Source of the DNA: an uncultured Erysipelotrichaceae bacterium
GTDB taxonomy: Bacteria; Bacillota_I; Bacilli_A; Erysipelotrichales; Coprobacillaceae
DNA: 10,197 bases
Reading direction: 5' to 3'
Assembly: GCA_947573745.1 (NCBI GenBank)
Contig: CANPGX010000027.1
Location: 1-10,197, forward strand
The notes under the pieces were generated by a model. That model saw only the letters and a program-made list of their open reading frames with translations. It was not told the DNA's origin and ran no database searches. The translations under genes and the position numbers were made by a program. This document shows, in pieces, positions 1-6,765 of the stretch (position 1 is the stretch's first letter; each line of letters opens with the position of its first letter).

Positions 1-5
1 GAAAT

Positions 6-299
6 ATGGATAACAATTTACGATTTGAGCATACGCCCTATCATAATGTCTTTATTAAAGATAGGAAGCATATTGAACTAACTGGGGTCAAAAATATTGA
101 AAGTTTTGATTCTCTAGAATTTTTAATTGAAACGTCTTTAGGTTTTCTTCATATTGCAGGAACAGAACTGTCTTTGATTAAATTGGATCAAGAGCAAGCA
201 GAAGTGAGCATTAAAGGCAATATTGATTCTATTAGTTATGTCAATAATAAGAAAAAAGGTTTGCCTAAAGAAAAACTTTTTGGTAACTTGTTGAAATAA
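6..299 (+). CDS. yabP: YabP-type sporulation protein
   Basis: The 97-residue protein fits the YabP/YqfC family in size and in its pattern (NVFIKDRKHIELTGVKNIESFD, here split as NVFIKDRK and IELTGV.NIESFD, residues 14-36, then a beta-rich half with TSLGFLHIAG at 43-52). In Bacillus subtilis YabP is a sigma-E-controlled mother-cell protein needed for spore cortex formation; its biochemical activity is unknown. No signal peptide or membrane segment is visible. The call is strengthened by the next genes, yabQ and divIC, which have the same order in B. subtilis. The stop codon shares one base with the yabQ start (TAATG), so translation is probably coupled. Only five bases precede the ATG, so its Shine-Dalgarno site and promoter lie outside the window, and a slightly earlier start cannot be excluded. 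Confidence 0.88.
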   Translation: MDNNLRFEHTPYHNVFIKDRKHIELTGVKNIESFDSLEFLIETSLGFLHIAGTELSLIKLDQEQAEVSIKGNIDSISYVNNKKKGLPKEKLFGNLLK

Positions 300-733
300 T
301 GACCTTACTACAGCAATTTCAAAGCTTAGTCTATTCTTTTTTATTTAGCTTTTTCTTTTGTATGATTTACTCTTTTTATAATCGACTCATTTATCGATTT
401 CGTCATCATATACTAAGCTATATCGTAGAATGCTTATTAGCTATTGTCACAGGATTAAGTTATTATCAAATATTAGTTTATGTTAACGGGGGGCATTTTA
501 ATCTCTATATGATTTTTTGCCTTATTTTAGGTGTGATGATTTTTGAAAGGTGGTACGCTTTTTATTACTTATTATTTTTAGAAAAAGTGATGATTGTTTT
601 GAAAAAATATTTTCGCCCTTTATACTTCATTTTTAGAAAGTTTACTGCTATAATGAAGAAGTTAAGAAGGGTGATGAAAAGATGGCGCAAGAAAAAGGGA
701 GACGTCTCACAACAAAATCAAGAAATCTCATAG
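299..733 (+). CDS. yabQ: YabQ-type spore cortex biosynthesis membrane protein
   Basis: This 144-residue protein is very hydrophobic, with about three membrane segments (roughly residues 8-30, 40-62 and 69-95), followed by a strongly basic cytoplasmic tail (MKKLRR, MKRWRKKK). This matches YabQ, an integral membrane protein that B. subtilis needs to build the spore cortex and that is made in the mother cell under sigma-E. The family segment NGGHFNLYMIFCLILGVMIF is present around residues 63-82. The start overlaps the yabP stop by one base. The last 17 codons are overlapped by divIC in another frame, so the charged tail is dual-coded. An extended -10 promoter-like element inside this gene may serve divIC. 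Identification rests on topology, a weakly conserved family pattern and gene order. Confidence 0.82.
   Translation: MTLLQQFQSLVYSFLFSFFFCMIYSFYNRLIYRFRHHILSYIVECLLAIVTGLSYYQILVYVNGGHFNLYMIFCLILGVMIFERWYAFYYLLFLEKVMIVLKKYFRPLYFIFRKFTAIMKKLRRVMKRWRKKKGDVSQQNQEIS
626..654 (+). promoter_or_regulatory. Putative sigma-A promoter for divIC inside yabQ
   Basis: An extended -10 (TG, one base, then perfect TATAAT at 649-654) is preceded at 17 bp by TTCATT (626-631), a weak -35. Transcription would begin near 661, just before the divIC Shine-Dalgarno site (AGAAGGG, 665-671). divIC is needed in growing cells while yabP and yabQ are sporulation genes, so a separate vegetative promoter makes sense. It is predicted from motifs only. 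Confidence 0.5.
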
Positions 734-990
734 CCTTTTTTGCTCTGATCTTATCACTAGGAATGATGATGAGCATCATGATTAGTTATGTGGACTATTT
801 AGAAGATAAAAAAGAATATGAGCAAATTGTGCTTAAAAGAGATGCTTTGTTGGAAGAAAAAGCACATCTTGAAAATGAAATAGAAATGCTTAATGATGAT
901 GATTATGTGACGCGTTATGCAAGAGAAAATTATGTATTTACCCGCGATGGAGAAGAAGTCATCGTGTTACCTGGTAAAAGCGAAGAATAA
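682..990 (+). CDS. divIC: DivIC/FtsB-like septum formation initiator
   Basis: This 102-residue single-pass membrane protein has a basic cytoplasmic N-terminus (1-15), one membrane segment (about 16-36), a charged coiled coil (about 40-72, with repeated KRDALLEEKAHLENEIEML-type heptads) and the family end motif YVTRYARENYVFTRDGEEVIVLP at about 75-97. That architecture is typical of DivIC (FtsB in Gram-negatives), which joins FtsL and DivIB at the division septum outside the membrane and helps activate septal peptidoglycan synthesis. The start at 682 is chosen because AGAAGGG and GGTGAT lie 6-10 bases upstream and because the start keeps the whole basic leader. It overlaps yabQ by 52 nt. The stop codon lies within the stem of the following terminator. 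In B. subtilis divIC likewise follows yabQ. Confidence 0.92.
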   Translation: MAQEKGRRLTTKSRNLIAFFALILSLGMMMSIMISYVDYLEDKKEYEQIVLKRDALLEEKAHLENEIEMLNDDDYVTRYARENYVFTRDGEEVIVLPGKSEE

Positions 991-1012
991 GTCTATCACT
1001 TATTCTTTTTTT
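983..1012 (+). terminator. Intrinsic terminator after divIC
   Basis: A perfect 9-bp inverted repeat (AAGAATAAG at 983-991, CTTATTCTT at 999-1007) with a 7-nt loop runs straight into a T tract (1006-1012). The divIC stop (988-990) sits in the left arm. The stem is A/T-rich and probably only partly efficient. The next gene starts 17 nt later with no room for its own promoter, so some read-through or a promoter inside divIC is expected. Confidence 0.75.
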
Positions 1013-1028
1013 ATAAAGGAGGAATCTC

Positions 1029-1814
1029 ATGATTGACCATTATGATATTTATGCACCTACATTACAAGGCATGTTTCATGTCGATGTTTATTGCCCAGAT
1101 CGACAAAAGGGCAAACGTTATCCAGTCCTTTATATCAATGATGGGCAAAATGCCTTTTTTGATGAGAAGTCTTTTATGAAAGTCAGCTGGGGATTTTTGG
1201 ACTATATTAAAAAAACAAAGTTAAAGATTATTTTAGTAGCTATTCATTGTCGGGGAGAAAGAAGGATGGATGATTATGCTCCTTGGGTCATCCCTAAAAA
1301 ATTAGCTCTAAAAGAAAGTGATGGGCAAACGGATCATATGGGTGGCTTGGGGGATCTTTATATCCAATGGATCATACATACTTTAATGCCTGTGATTGAT
1401 CAACGCTATCCAAGTAATGGGGAATGTGGTATTTGTGGAAGTAGTATGGGAGGTGTTATAGCCGCCTATGCAAGTCTGGCTTATCCAAAGATCTTTACGA
1501 AATGTGCTGCTTTATCGACAGCTTTTTGGTTTTATCCAGAGTTGTTTTATCAATTAGTAGAACAACAAGATTTAAGTTCGATTCAAGGATTTTATTTGGA
1601 TTTAGGAGAGTTTGAAGCAGATGATGAACAAGTGAATACATGGTATAGAGAAACCAATGATCAAATGCATAGTTTGTTGCAAAAACGTATTCATCATTAT
1701 CGTTTTGCTTTTTATGAAGGGGCTTATCATCATGAATCTCAATGGAGAAAAAGAGTGCCTATTTTTATGTCGTTTTTATATTCAAATCATTTAAAGGAGT
1801 CGTCGTATGATTAA
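1029..1814 (+). CDS. Alpha/beta-hydrolase, Esterase_D (PF00756-like) family
   Basis: This is a 261-residue cytoplasmic protein with no signal peptide or membrane segment. It shows the alpha/beta-hydrolase order: an early strand plus YPVLYINDGQNAF (31-43, typical of Esterase_D and enterochelin-esterase-like proteins), the nucleophile elbow GSSMG with likely catalytic Ser139, an acidic candidate in YLDLGEFE (around Asp191), and a C-terminal histidine in GAYHHESQW (His234 or His235). The likely reaction is hydrolysis of a carboxyl ester or thioester; the substrate cannot be read from the sequence. A strong Shine-Dalgarno site (AAAGGAGG, 1015-1022) lies 6 nt before the ATG. Its end overlaps the next gene by 8 nt, so it is translationally coupled to the HAD phosphatase. 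Alternatives within the family are S-formylglutathione hydrolase-like or acyl-sugar esterase activities. Confidence 0.85.
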   Translation: MIDHYDIYAPTLQGMFHVDVYCPDRQKGKRYPVLYINDGQNAFFDEKSFMKVSWGFLDYIKKTKLKIILVAIHCRGERRMDDYAPWVIPKKLALKESDGQTDHMGGLGDLYIQWIIHTLMPVIDQRYPSNGECGICGSSMGGVIAAYASLAYPKIFTKCAALSTAFWFYPELFYQLVEQQDLSSIQGFYLDLGEFEADDEQVNTWYRETNDQMHSLLQKRIHHYRFAFYEGAYHHESQWRKRVPIFMSFLYSNHLKESSYD

Positions 1815-2634
1815 ATTGATTTTATCGGATATAGATGAGACCTTGATTGATCGAGAACACCATATTCCTAAGGTGAATCTTGAAAGAATCAATGAGGCTA
1901 GAAAATTAGGAGTAAAATTTGCGTTGTGTACGGGAAGAAGTCCACAATATTGTGTCAATATCATGAAAGAGTTAGGCATCTATGGTCGTGATGATGAGTA
2001 TATCATAGGATTTAATGGTGCATTGATCACCAATTGTCGTGATTTTAAACCCATTTACTATGATCAGATTGGTTATGATCTAGCTAAAGAAATTTTTGAT
2101 TATGGCAGACAAACTTATCAGTGTATGATTGTTTTTCAAAGAGAAAAATGTTTTTTATTTAATCCTTCACCATTAGAACTGAGAAGAAAAATAAAACAAT
2201 CTGCTCATTTTGAAGTTATGGATGATACAGATCTTTCTTTTTTAAAAGGACAGGATGTGACAAAAATTGTATTTTCAAATCCAAATCCATCACAACTCAA
2301 TCAAATCAAAGAGGATATGTCGGCAAGGTTAGAAGGAAAAGTCAACATCACTTTTTCAAGTGGACGTTATATTGAATTTAACGCATTGAATATTGATAAA
2401 GGTGTGGGACTTCAAAGATTAGCGAAGATGTTAGATATACCTTTAGAGATGACTATGGCTATTGGAGATAATGAAAATGATGTTGAAATGCTTCAAGCAG
2501 CGAATATTGGTGTTGCAGTGAGAAGCGCTACAGCCAATGCTAAACGTTATGCTAGCTATATTACGGCATTGGATTATGCTGATGGGGCGGTGGCAGAGGC
2601 TATTGAACGTTTTGTATTAGGTAAAATTGGATAA
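1807..2634 (+). CDS. Cof-type HAD-IIB phosphatase
   Basis: All four HAD motifs are visible in this 275-residue protein: motif I DIDETL (nucleophile Asp8, acid/base Asp10), motif II CTGR (Thr42), motif III lysine in NIDKGVGL (Lys198), and motif IV GDNENDVEML (Asp221 and Asp225, magnesium ligands). The long segment between motifs II and III (about residues 85-190) is the C2B cap that defines the Cof/YidA-like IIB subclass. Such enzymes are cytoplasmic, often broad-range phosphatases of sugar phosphates, nucleotides or cofactor precursors such as FMN or PLP; the substrate is not predictable. The start overlaps the upstream esterase by 8 nt and is preceded by AAAGGAG (1793-1799). A 53-nt gap separates it from ung, with no convincing terminator. 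Confidence 0.92.
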   Translation: MIKLILSDIDETLIDREHHIPKVNLERINEARKLGVKFALCTGRSPQYCVNIMKELGIYGRDDEYIIGFNGALITNCRDFKPIYYDQIGYDLAKEIFDYGRQTYQCMIVFQREKCFLFNPSPLELRRKIKQSAHFEVMDDTDLSFLKGQDVTKIVFSNPNPSQLNQIKEDMSARLEGKVNITFSSGRYIEFNALNIDKGVGLQRLAKMLDIPLEMTMAIGDNENDVEMLQAANIGVAVRSATANAKRYASYITALDYADGAVAEAIERFVLGKIG

Positions 2635-2687
2635 TATTTAAAAAATCATTGAAACGATATTAAATGAGTAATAAAGGGGATACACGT

Positions 2688-3341
2688 ATGACATTTAAAG
2701 AGTTATTAGAAAATGAAAAAAAGAAAGATTATTTCCTTCAATTAGCGAAATTTGTAGATTATGAGTATAAGCATTATACAGTTTATCCACCTAAACCTAT
2801 GCTTTTTAGAAGTTTAGGATTGACAAATTATGATCATGTGCGGGTTGTGATTTTAGGACAAGATCCTTATCATGAACCCCATCAAGCCAACGGATTAGCT
2901 TTTAGTGTGCATCAAGGGGTAGAGATTCCACCAAGTTTAAAAAATATTTATCAAGAATGTCATGACGATGTAGGCATTGATATTCCAGATCATGGTGATT
3001 TAACGGCTTGGGCAAAACAAGGTGTGCTTTTATTAAATAATGTCTTGTCTGTTCGGGCACATCAAGCCAACTCTCATGCAGGTAAAGGATGGGAAATTTT
3101 TACTTTAGAAGTGATTAAAGAAATTAATAAGAAAGATACGCCTGTTGTTTTTATCTTGTGGGGAAAAAATGCTCAATCCAAAGAACAATATATTGATCAA
3201 AGTAAGCATCTTATTTTAAAAAGTGCACATCCTTCACCTCTTTCAGCATATCGTGGCTTTTTTGGTTCTAAACCATTTTCTAAAGCTAATCGTTTTTTAG
3301 TTGAACATGGATTAGAACCAATAGATTGGACGATCAAATAA
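2688..3341 (+). CDS. ung: Uracil-DNA glycosylase (family 1)
   Basis: The enzyme removes uracil from DNA after cytosine deamination or dUTP incorporation, starting base-excision repair in the cytoplasm. The 217-residue product carries the two diagnostic motifs: GQDPYH at 57-62 (water-activating Asp59) and HPSPLSAYRG at 181-190 (His181 and the DNA-intercalating loop). PPSLKNIYQE (81-90) and WAKQGVLLLN (109-118) are also typical. I chose ATG 2688 because AAAGGGG (2673-2679) sits 8 nt before it; an in-frame ATG at 2664 would add eight unconserved residues and has no good ribosome site. Length matches the family (about 220). The stop shares one base with the folC start. Confidence 0.97.
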   Translation: MTFKELLENEKKKDYFLQLAKFVDYEYKHYTVYPPKPMLFRSLGLTNYDHVRVVILGQDPYHEPHQANGLAFSVHQGVEIPPSLKNIYQECHDDVGIDIPDHGDLTAWAKQGVLLLNNVLSVRAHQANSHAGKGWEIFTLEVIKEINKKDTPVVFILWGKNAQSKEQYIDQSKHLILKSAHPSPLSAYRGFFGSKPFSKANRFLVEHGLEPIDWTIK

Positions 3342-4540
3342 TGTTTTTGTGTGTTGAAGAAGCTATTGCTTATATTGAATCGAAACGTTCTAAGCATACA
3401 CTAGAACAATTTTCGGATATTTTAACACGTTATCATTGCCCGATGCCAAAAACAAAAATGGTTCATGTGGCTGGGACTAATGGTAAAGGGAGTACAGTGA
3501 ACTATTTAAGACACTTGCTCAATGCTCATGGTTATCATGTAGGGACTTTTACATCACCTTATCTTGTCAGTCATCATGATCGATTATGTATAGATGGTCA
3601 ACCGATTAAAGACCAGGAACTTTTGATGTTGATTGAAGCGCATTATGACATGTTTGAAAAAGAAAACTTATCGATGTTTGAATGTGATGTTTGCTTAATG
3701 CTTTCGTATTTCTCACAAAAATCCTTAGACTATCTTATTGTAGAAACAGGGATGGGAGGGCGTTTTGATAAAACCAATATCATTCAACCTTGTCTATCTG
3801 TCATTACGCATATAGGCTATGATCATCAATTATTCCTTGGAGAAACCTTAAAACAGATTGCTTATCATAAAGCAGGGATCATTAAGGAAGGTATACCGGT
3901 TATTTGTAGTGAACAAGATCCTACATTAAAAAATATTTTCATTGAAGAAGCACATCAAAAACATACCCATGTGACTTTTATAGAACCCTATACTTTGAAG
4001 TATCCTTATACGATTGAAGATGATGGAAGGATTTATGAACTGGGTGATGTGGGAAGTTACCAAATGGAAAATGCCAAATTGGCTTTAATGGCCTATAAAA
4101 TGCTTGGCTGTCCTGTAGATGAAGCATGTGTAAGATCATGTTTAAAAGAAACACAATGGCCAGGAAGATTTGAAAAGATTCCTTATCTAGGACGGGATAT
4201 TTATTTAGATGGGGCGCATAATGAGGATGGCATTCTTGCTTTGATTCAGACTTTAGAATCTCGTCAAGAAAAAAACGTGTCTATTCTTTTCTCTGCTTTA
4301 AAGGATAAAGAAGTTCAAGTGATGCTCGATAGACTTTTAGAAAAGGGTTATCACGTTTATGTGACAACATTTGAAGATGAACGTCATATCGATATAGATA
4401 CATGTCAACCAACTTTGACTTATTATCCTTGTTTTGAAGATGGACTTCATCGACTTCTGCAAGATCCCGGGCGATTAGTCATCACTGGATCGCTTCATTT
4501 TATTTCATATGTACGACACTATTTAAAAAAAGAAGCTTAA
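3341..4540 (+). CDS. folC: Folylpolyglutamate synthase / dihydrofolate synthase
   Basis: This Mur-ligase-family enzyme uses ATP to add glutamate to folates (and, in bifunctional forms, to dihydropteroate), retaining and activating them in the cytoplasm. In the 399-residue product one sees the P-loop GTNGKGS (45-51), TFTSPYLVSHHDRL (69-82), the magnesium-site segment VETGMGGRFD (134-143), ITHIGYDHQLFLG followed by IAYHKAGIIKEG with the lysine (Lys177) that is carbamylated in the family, then WPGRFE (273-278) and LDGAHN (289-294) of the C-terminal ligase domain. Whether it also has dihydrofolate synthase activity cannot be decided, and no other folate gene is nearby. The ATG at 3341 overlaps the ung stop by one base (TAATG); a TTG at 3326 is a less likely start. 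There is no strong Shine-Dalgarno site, so expression probably depends on coupling to ung. Confidence 0.95.
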   Translation: MFLCVEEAIAYIESKRSKHTLEQFSDILTRYHCPMPKTKMVHVAGTNGKGSTVNYLRHLLNAHGYHVGTFTSPYLVSHHDRLCIDGQPIKDQELLMLIEAHYDMFEKENLSMFECDVCLMLSYFSQKSLDYLIVETGMGGRFDKTNIIQPCLSVITHIGYDHQLFLGETLKQIAYHKAGIIKEGIPVICSEQDPTLKNIFIEEAHQKHTHVTFIEPYTLKYPYTIEDDGRIYELGDVGSYQMENAKLALMAYKMLGCPVDEACVRSCLKETQWPGRFEKIPYLGRDIYLDGAHNEDGILALIQTLESRQEKNVSILFSALKDKEVQVMLDRLLEKGYHVYVTTFEDERHIDIDTCQPTLTYYPCFEDGLHRLLQDPGRLVITGSLHFISYVRHYLKKEA

Positions 4541-4556
4541 ATCAAGCTCTTTTTTT
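4525..4556 (+). terminator. Intrinsic terminator after folC
   Basis: AGCTT (4534-4538) pairs with AAGCT (4544-4548) across a 5-nt loop. The stem extends through a single bulged A to an A7G tract (4525-4532) pairing with CTTTTTTT (4549-4556), which also supplies the T tract. It overlaps the last codons and stop of folC and ends the esterase-to-folC unit. Confidence 0.65.
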
Positions 4557-4566
4557 CTCAATTCAA

Positions 4567-4581
4567 ATAAAAGCGTTTACA
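4567..4581 (+). promoter_or_regulatory. cre-like CcpA operator
   Basis: ATAAAAGCGTTTACA agrees with the catabolite-responsive element consensus WTGNAANCGNWNNCW except for A in place of the first G. It covers the -35 of the following promoter, the position expected for repression by CcpA when a preferred sugar is present. That ccpA exists in this organism is assumed, not seen. Confidence 0.5.
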
Positions 4582-4605
4582 TAAAATAGAGAGGGATGAT
4601 ATAAT
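4576..4605 (+). promoter_or_regulatory. Sigma-A promoter of the unknown exported protein gene
   Basis: A -35 TTTACA (4576-4581) and a perfect TATAAT (4600-4605) are 18 bp apart, and the -10 is extended (TG at 4597-4598). Transcription would start near 4612, giving a leader of about 30 nt with AAGGGGG (4627-4633) ahead of the start codon. It is one of the best promoter matches in the window. Confidence 0.75.
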
Positions 4606-4643
4606 AAACATAGAAAGATAGAAGAAAAGGGGGTAGGAAGTTG

Positions 4644-5759
4644 ATGAAAAAGAAAAGATTTCTGAAAATATTTGGCATAGTTATCGTGGTATGTTTTATA
4701 TTAAGTCATCTAAATACACATTTTACGATGATGCCGGCACATCCTTCTAAGCGCCTGCTTCTTGAAACGAATCATGCAAAGGTATTTGATGATTTAAAAC
4801 AAAGTGAGCATTTAAATACTTATTTTTTTGATACTTCACCATTAAGGCCTTATCAATGTCATGGCTTTGTTTATATCCCAGATTTAGCTAATGATACTTA
4901 CAAAAAAAGTGTTGTTGGGCGTTTAAACAATGGCTTAGATGTATGTTTTATCGGAACATCGACAATAGAAGAATTAGAGTCATTATTAGATATGCCATTA
5001 TATCATTGTTTAAAGATCAATGAGTGTCAGGAAGATACGCAAGGGATGAATTTGTTTTATGATACGACATTGACATTTCAAGAATCTACTCAAATGCATG
5101 CCTTCCCAAAGGATTTGAATTTTGATTTATTCATTTATAATATTTCAGGGGAAGATATTTTAGTCGCCTCTTTGTTGTCGCAAGAGAAAGATTATAAGAA
5201 TTTATTCCTTTGTATAGCAGAAGAGACTTTAGATCATCCTGAAAGATATCAAACCTCTGTATCGGGTAATGTCCAATATCGTTTTTATCATGATGTGCAA
5301 GATAATACATATTTTGCTTATGATCTTTCTTTGTATCATGAAAGTGATCCTTATCATCAAAAGCAGGCCTATAATTATGTGTATCATGGCTATTTCAGTC
5401 AAAATGGGAAGACGTTGTTGAGTCGCAATGATGATGTTTGTTCGCAAAAGAATATACATGTCATACCGCCACTAACTTTTGCTTCTGGCGATTTAGAAAA
5501 TGATGGTGAAAGTTATGAGGTCATGTTGGGCATGGATAAGTATGAAAAGAGATTTAAAATTGAAGCGTCTAAAGTATTGACAACACATCGTGAAGATGAC
5601 CATGAATGGTTAACGGTCTTTGAAAAGAAAGAAGGGTCTTATGGACAAAATGATATTCTTCGTCCAAGTGTTCATCTTGTTGTAGATGATCTTGATATCA
5701 AAGATCCATTAGAATTATTAGATTTATTGCATGTAGAATTAGAGCCTGTTTTTAATTAA
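4644..5759 (+). CDS. Unrecognised membrane-anchored or secreted protein
   Basis: I do not recognise this 371-residue protein. It begins with a basic stretch (MKKKRFLKIF), then a hydrophobic run (about residues 9-20), so it is exported by Sec or anchored by its N-terminus, with about 345 residues outside. The cysteine at residue 17 is not in a proper lipobox (preceded by Ile-Val-Val), so a lipoprotein is unlikely. The outer part is acidic, rich in Asp, Glu, Tyr and His, with six further scattered cysteines and no CxxC, no repeats and no catalytic motif I can name; the end is Asp/Leu-rich. ATG 4644 is preferred to the TTG just before it, with AAGGGGG (4627-4633) as ribosome site. It is a single-gene unit with its own promoter, a cre-like site and a strong terminator, so it may respond to carbon supply. 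Codon use resembles its neighbours. Confidence 0.85.
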   Translation: MKKKRFLKIFGIVIVVCFILSHLNTHFTMMPAHPSKRLLLETNHAKVFDDLKQSEHLNTYFFDTSPLRPYQCHGFVYIPDLANDTYKKSVVGRLNNGLDVCFIGTSTIEELESLLDMPLYHCLKINECQEDTQGMNLFYDTTLTFQESTQMHAFPKDLNFDLFIYNISGEDILVASLLSQEKDYKNLFLCIAEETLDHPERYQTSVSGNVQYRFYHDVQDNTYFAYDLSLYHESDPYHQKQAYNYVYHGYFSQNGKTLLSRNDDVCSQKNIHVIPPLTFASGDLENDGESYEVMLGMDKYEKRFKIEASKVLTTHREDDHEWLTVFEKKEGSYGQNDILRPSVHLVVDDLDIKDPLELLDLLHVELEPVFN

Positions 5760-5765
5760 GTGAGT

Positions 5766-5800
5766 AAAAAAAGATATCATAGTGATGTGATATCTTTTTT
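5766..5800. terminator. Bidirectional intrinsic terminator between convergent genes
   Basis: A13-bp near-perfect inverted repeat, AAAAAAGATATCA and TGATATCTTTTTT, surrounds an 8-nt loop (5780-5787). Because the stem is flanked by A on one side and T on the other, it gives a T tract on both strands and can end the unknown gene (+) and murQ (-). The murQ stop codon (5777-5779) lies in the stem. Confidence 0.9.
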
Positions 5801-6694
5801 ATCTTGATCTTTTAAAACGCGTTTTATAAAACCATCATGTTGTTGAAGTGCTTCCTGTGCTTGCGTATAGGTATAGCCCGTTTTGAACATGCAAATAGCG
5901 ACCTTGGCTTGATGACAAGAGGGTTCATAAAGGGCTTGGGCTTGTTCCAGGGTGCAGTTGGTCGCTTGGCAAACAATATTAAGCCATCGTTGATATAGTT
6001 TTTCATTGCTGACATCGACATCGACCATGAGATTTTCATAAACTTTACCTAAACGGACCATGGAAGCGGTAGATATCATATTACATATCATTTTTTGTGC
6101 TGTTCCAGCTTTTAAGCGGGTAGATCCAGTAAGCACTTCAGGGCCCACGTTGACTTCAATAGGAAGTAAAGCATGTTGGGATATTTTAGCTTGTTTATTG
6201 CAAGCGATAGAGGCTGTGCTGGCATGTATTTGATGAGCATAGTCGAGTGCTCCAATCACATAAGGTGTTCTTCCACTAGCAGCTAGGCCAATCACCATAT
6301 CTTTGGCTTGTAGATGGATCTTTTTCATGTCTTCTTGCCCTAAGGAAGCATCATCTTCCGCTTCTTCTTTAGCGTGAGCTTGATTAAGACCACCAGCAAG
6401 TAGACCGATCACCTTTTCAGGATCCATACCAAAAGTAGGGGGACACTCTACAGCATCCAAAACACCAATACGTCCACTGGTTCCGGCGCCAACATAGATT
6501 AAACGTCCGCCATCTTTTAAACAATGAATGGTTTGTTGAATCACTTTTTCAATGTTTGGAAGTTCAAGTTGGATAGCTTGAATGACCTTGGCATCTTCGC
6601 GATTCATCAGGGTGAGAATATCTAAAACAGATAATTCATCTAAATGATAAGAATGAGGATTTCGTTGTTCTGTGGTTAATTGTGATAATTGCAT
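5777..6694 (-). CDS. murQ: N-acetylmuramic acid 6-phosphate etherase
   Basis: MurQ splits the lactyl ether of MurNAc-6-phosphate, giving GlcNAc-6-phosphate and D-lactate, during recycling of peptidoglycan sugars in the cytoplasm. The 305-residue product has the expected SIS fold motifs: VGAGTSGRIGVLDAVECPPTFG (68-89, sugar-phosphate loop and likely catalytic Glu83), KEEAEDDASLG (109-119, second acidic site, probably Glu113), GLAASGRTPYV (136-146), and the signature STASMVRLGKVYENLMVDV (208-226), followed by the small C-terminal helical domain. Full length for the family (about 300). GGAG lies 6 nt before the ATG. No murP-type PTS transporter, kinase or MurR regulator is in the window, so how the substrate enters is unknown. 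It lies downstream of cwlJ-gerQ, whose product releases cortex muropeptides. It has its own promoter, but no terminator separates it from gerQ, so read-through is possible. Confidence 0.96.
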   Translation of the reverse strand: MQLSQLTTEQRNPHSYHLDELSVLDILTLMNREDAKVIQAIQLELPNIEKVIQQTIHCLKDGGRLIYVGAGTSGRIGVLDAVECPPTFGMDPEKVIGLLAGGLNQAHAKEEAEDDASLGQEDMKKIHLQAKDMVIGLAASGRTPYVIGALDYAHQIHASTASIACNKQAKISQHALLPIEVNVGPEVLTGSTRLKAGTAQKMICNMISTASMVRLGKVYENLMVDVDVSNEKLYQRWLNIVCQATNCTLEQAQALYEPSCHQAKVAICMFKTGYTYTQAQEALQQHDGFIKRVLKDQDKKDITSL

Positions 6695-6729
6695 ATATTT
6701 CTCCGCTTCTTGAATGATTTCTTATCTTT

Positions 6730-6757
6730 ATTGTACAAGATAGCGAAGAAATTGCAA
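6730..6757 (-). promoter_or_regulatory. Putative sigma-A promoter of murQ
   Basis: On the - strand TTGCAA (6752-6757) and TACAAT (6730-6735) are 16 bp apart, about 36 nt before the murQ start codon and just after the gerQ stop. A short inverted repeat (TATCTT at 6723-6728, AAGATA at 6737-6742) surrounds the -10 and could be an operator; it lacks a T tract and is not a terminator. Confidence 0.5.
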
Positions 6758-6765
6758 CGACGATA

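Noticed and set aside
2635..2670. Terminator between the HAD phosphatase and ung
   Set aside because: Only short A/T pairings (ATTTAA with TTAAAT) and no T tract.
2664..2687. Earlier in-frame ATG of ung
   Set aside because: No good Shine-Dalgarno site in front. The AAAGGGG just before ATG 2688 lies inside this extension and marks the later start.
3326..3340. Earlier TTG start of folC
   Set aside because: ATG 3341 overlaps the ung stop in the usual TAATG coupling arrangement, and the extra five residues are not a family feature.
4641..4643. TTG just before the ATG of the unknown exported protein
   Set aside because: The adjacent ATG is a better start and gives the same protein minus one residue.
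4683..4694. Lipobox in the unknown exported protein
   Set aside because: Residues before Cys17 are Ile-Val-Val, lacking the small residue at -1, so lipoprotein processing is unlikely.
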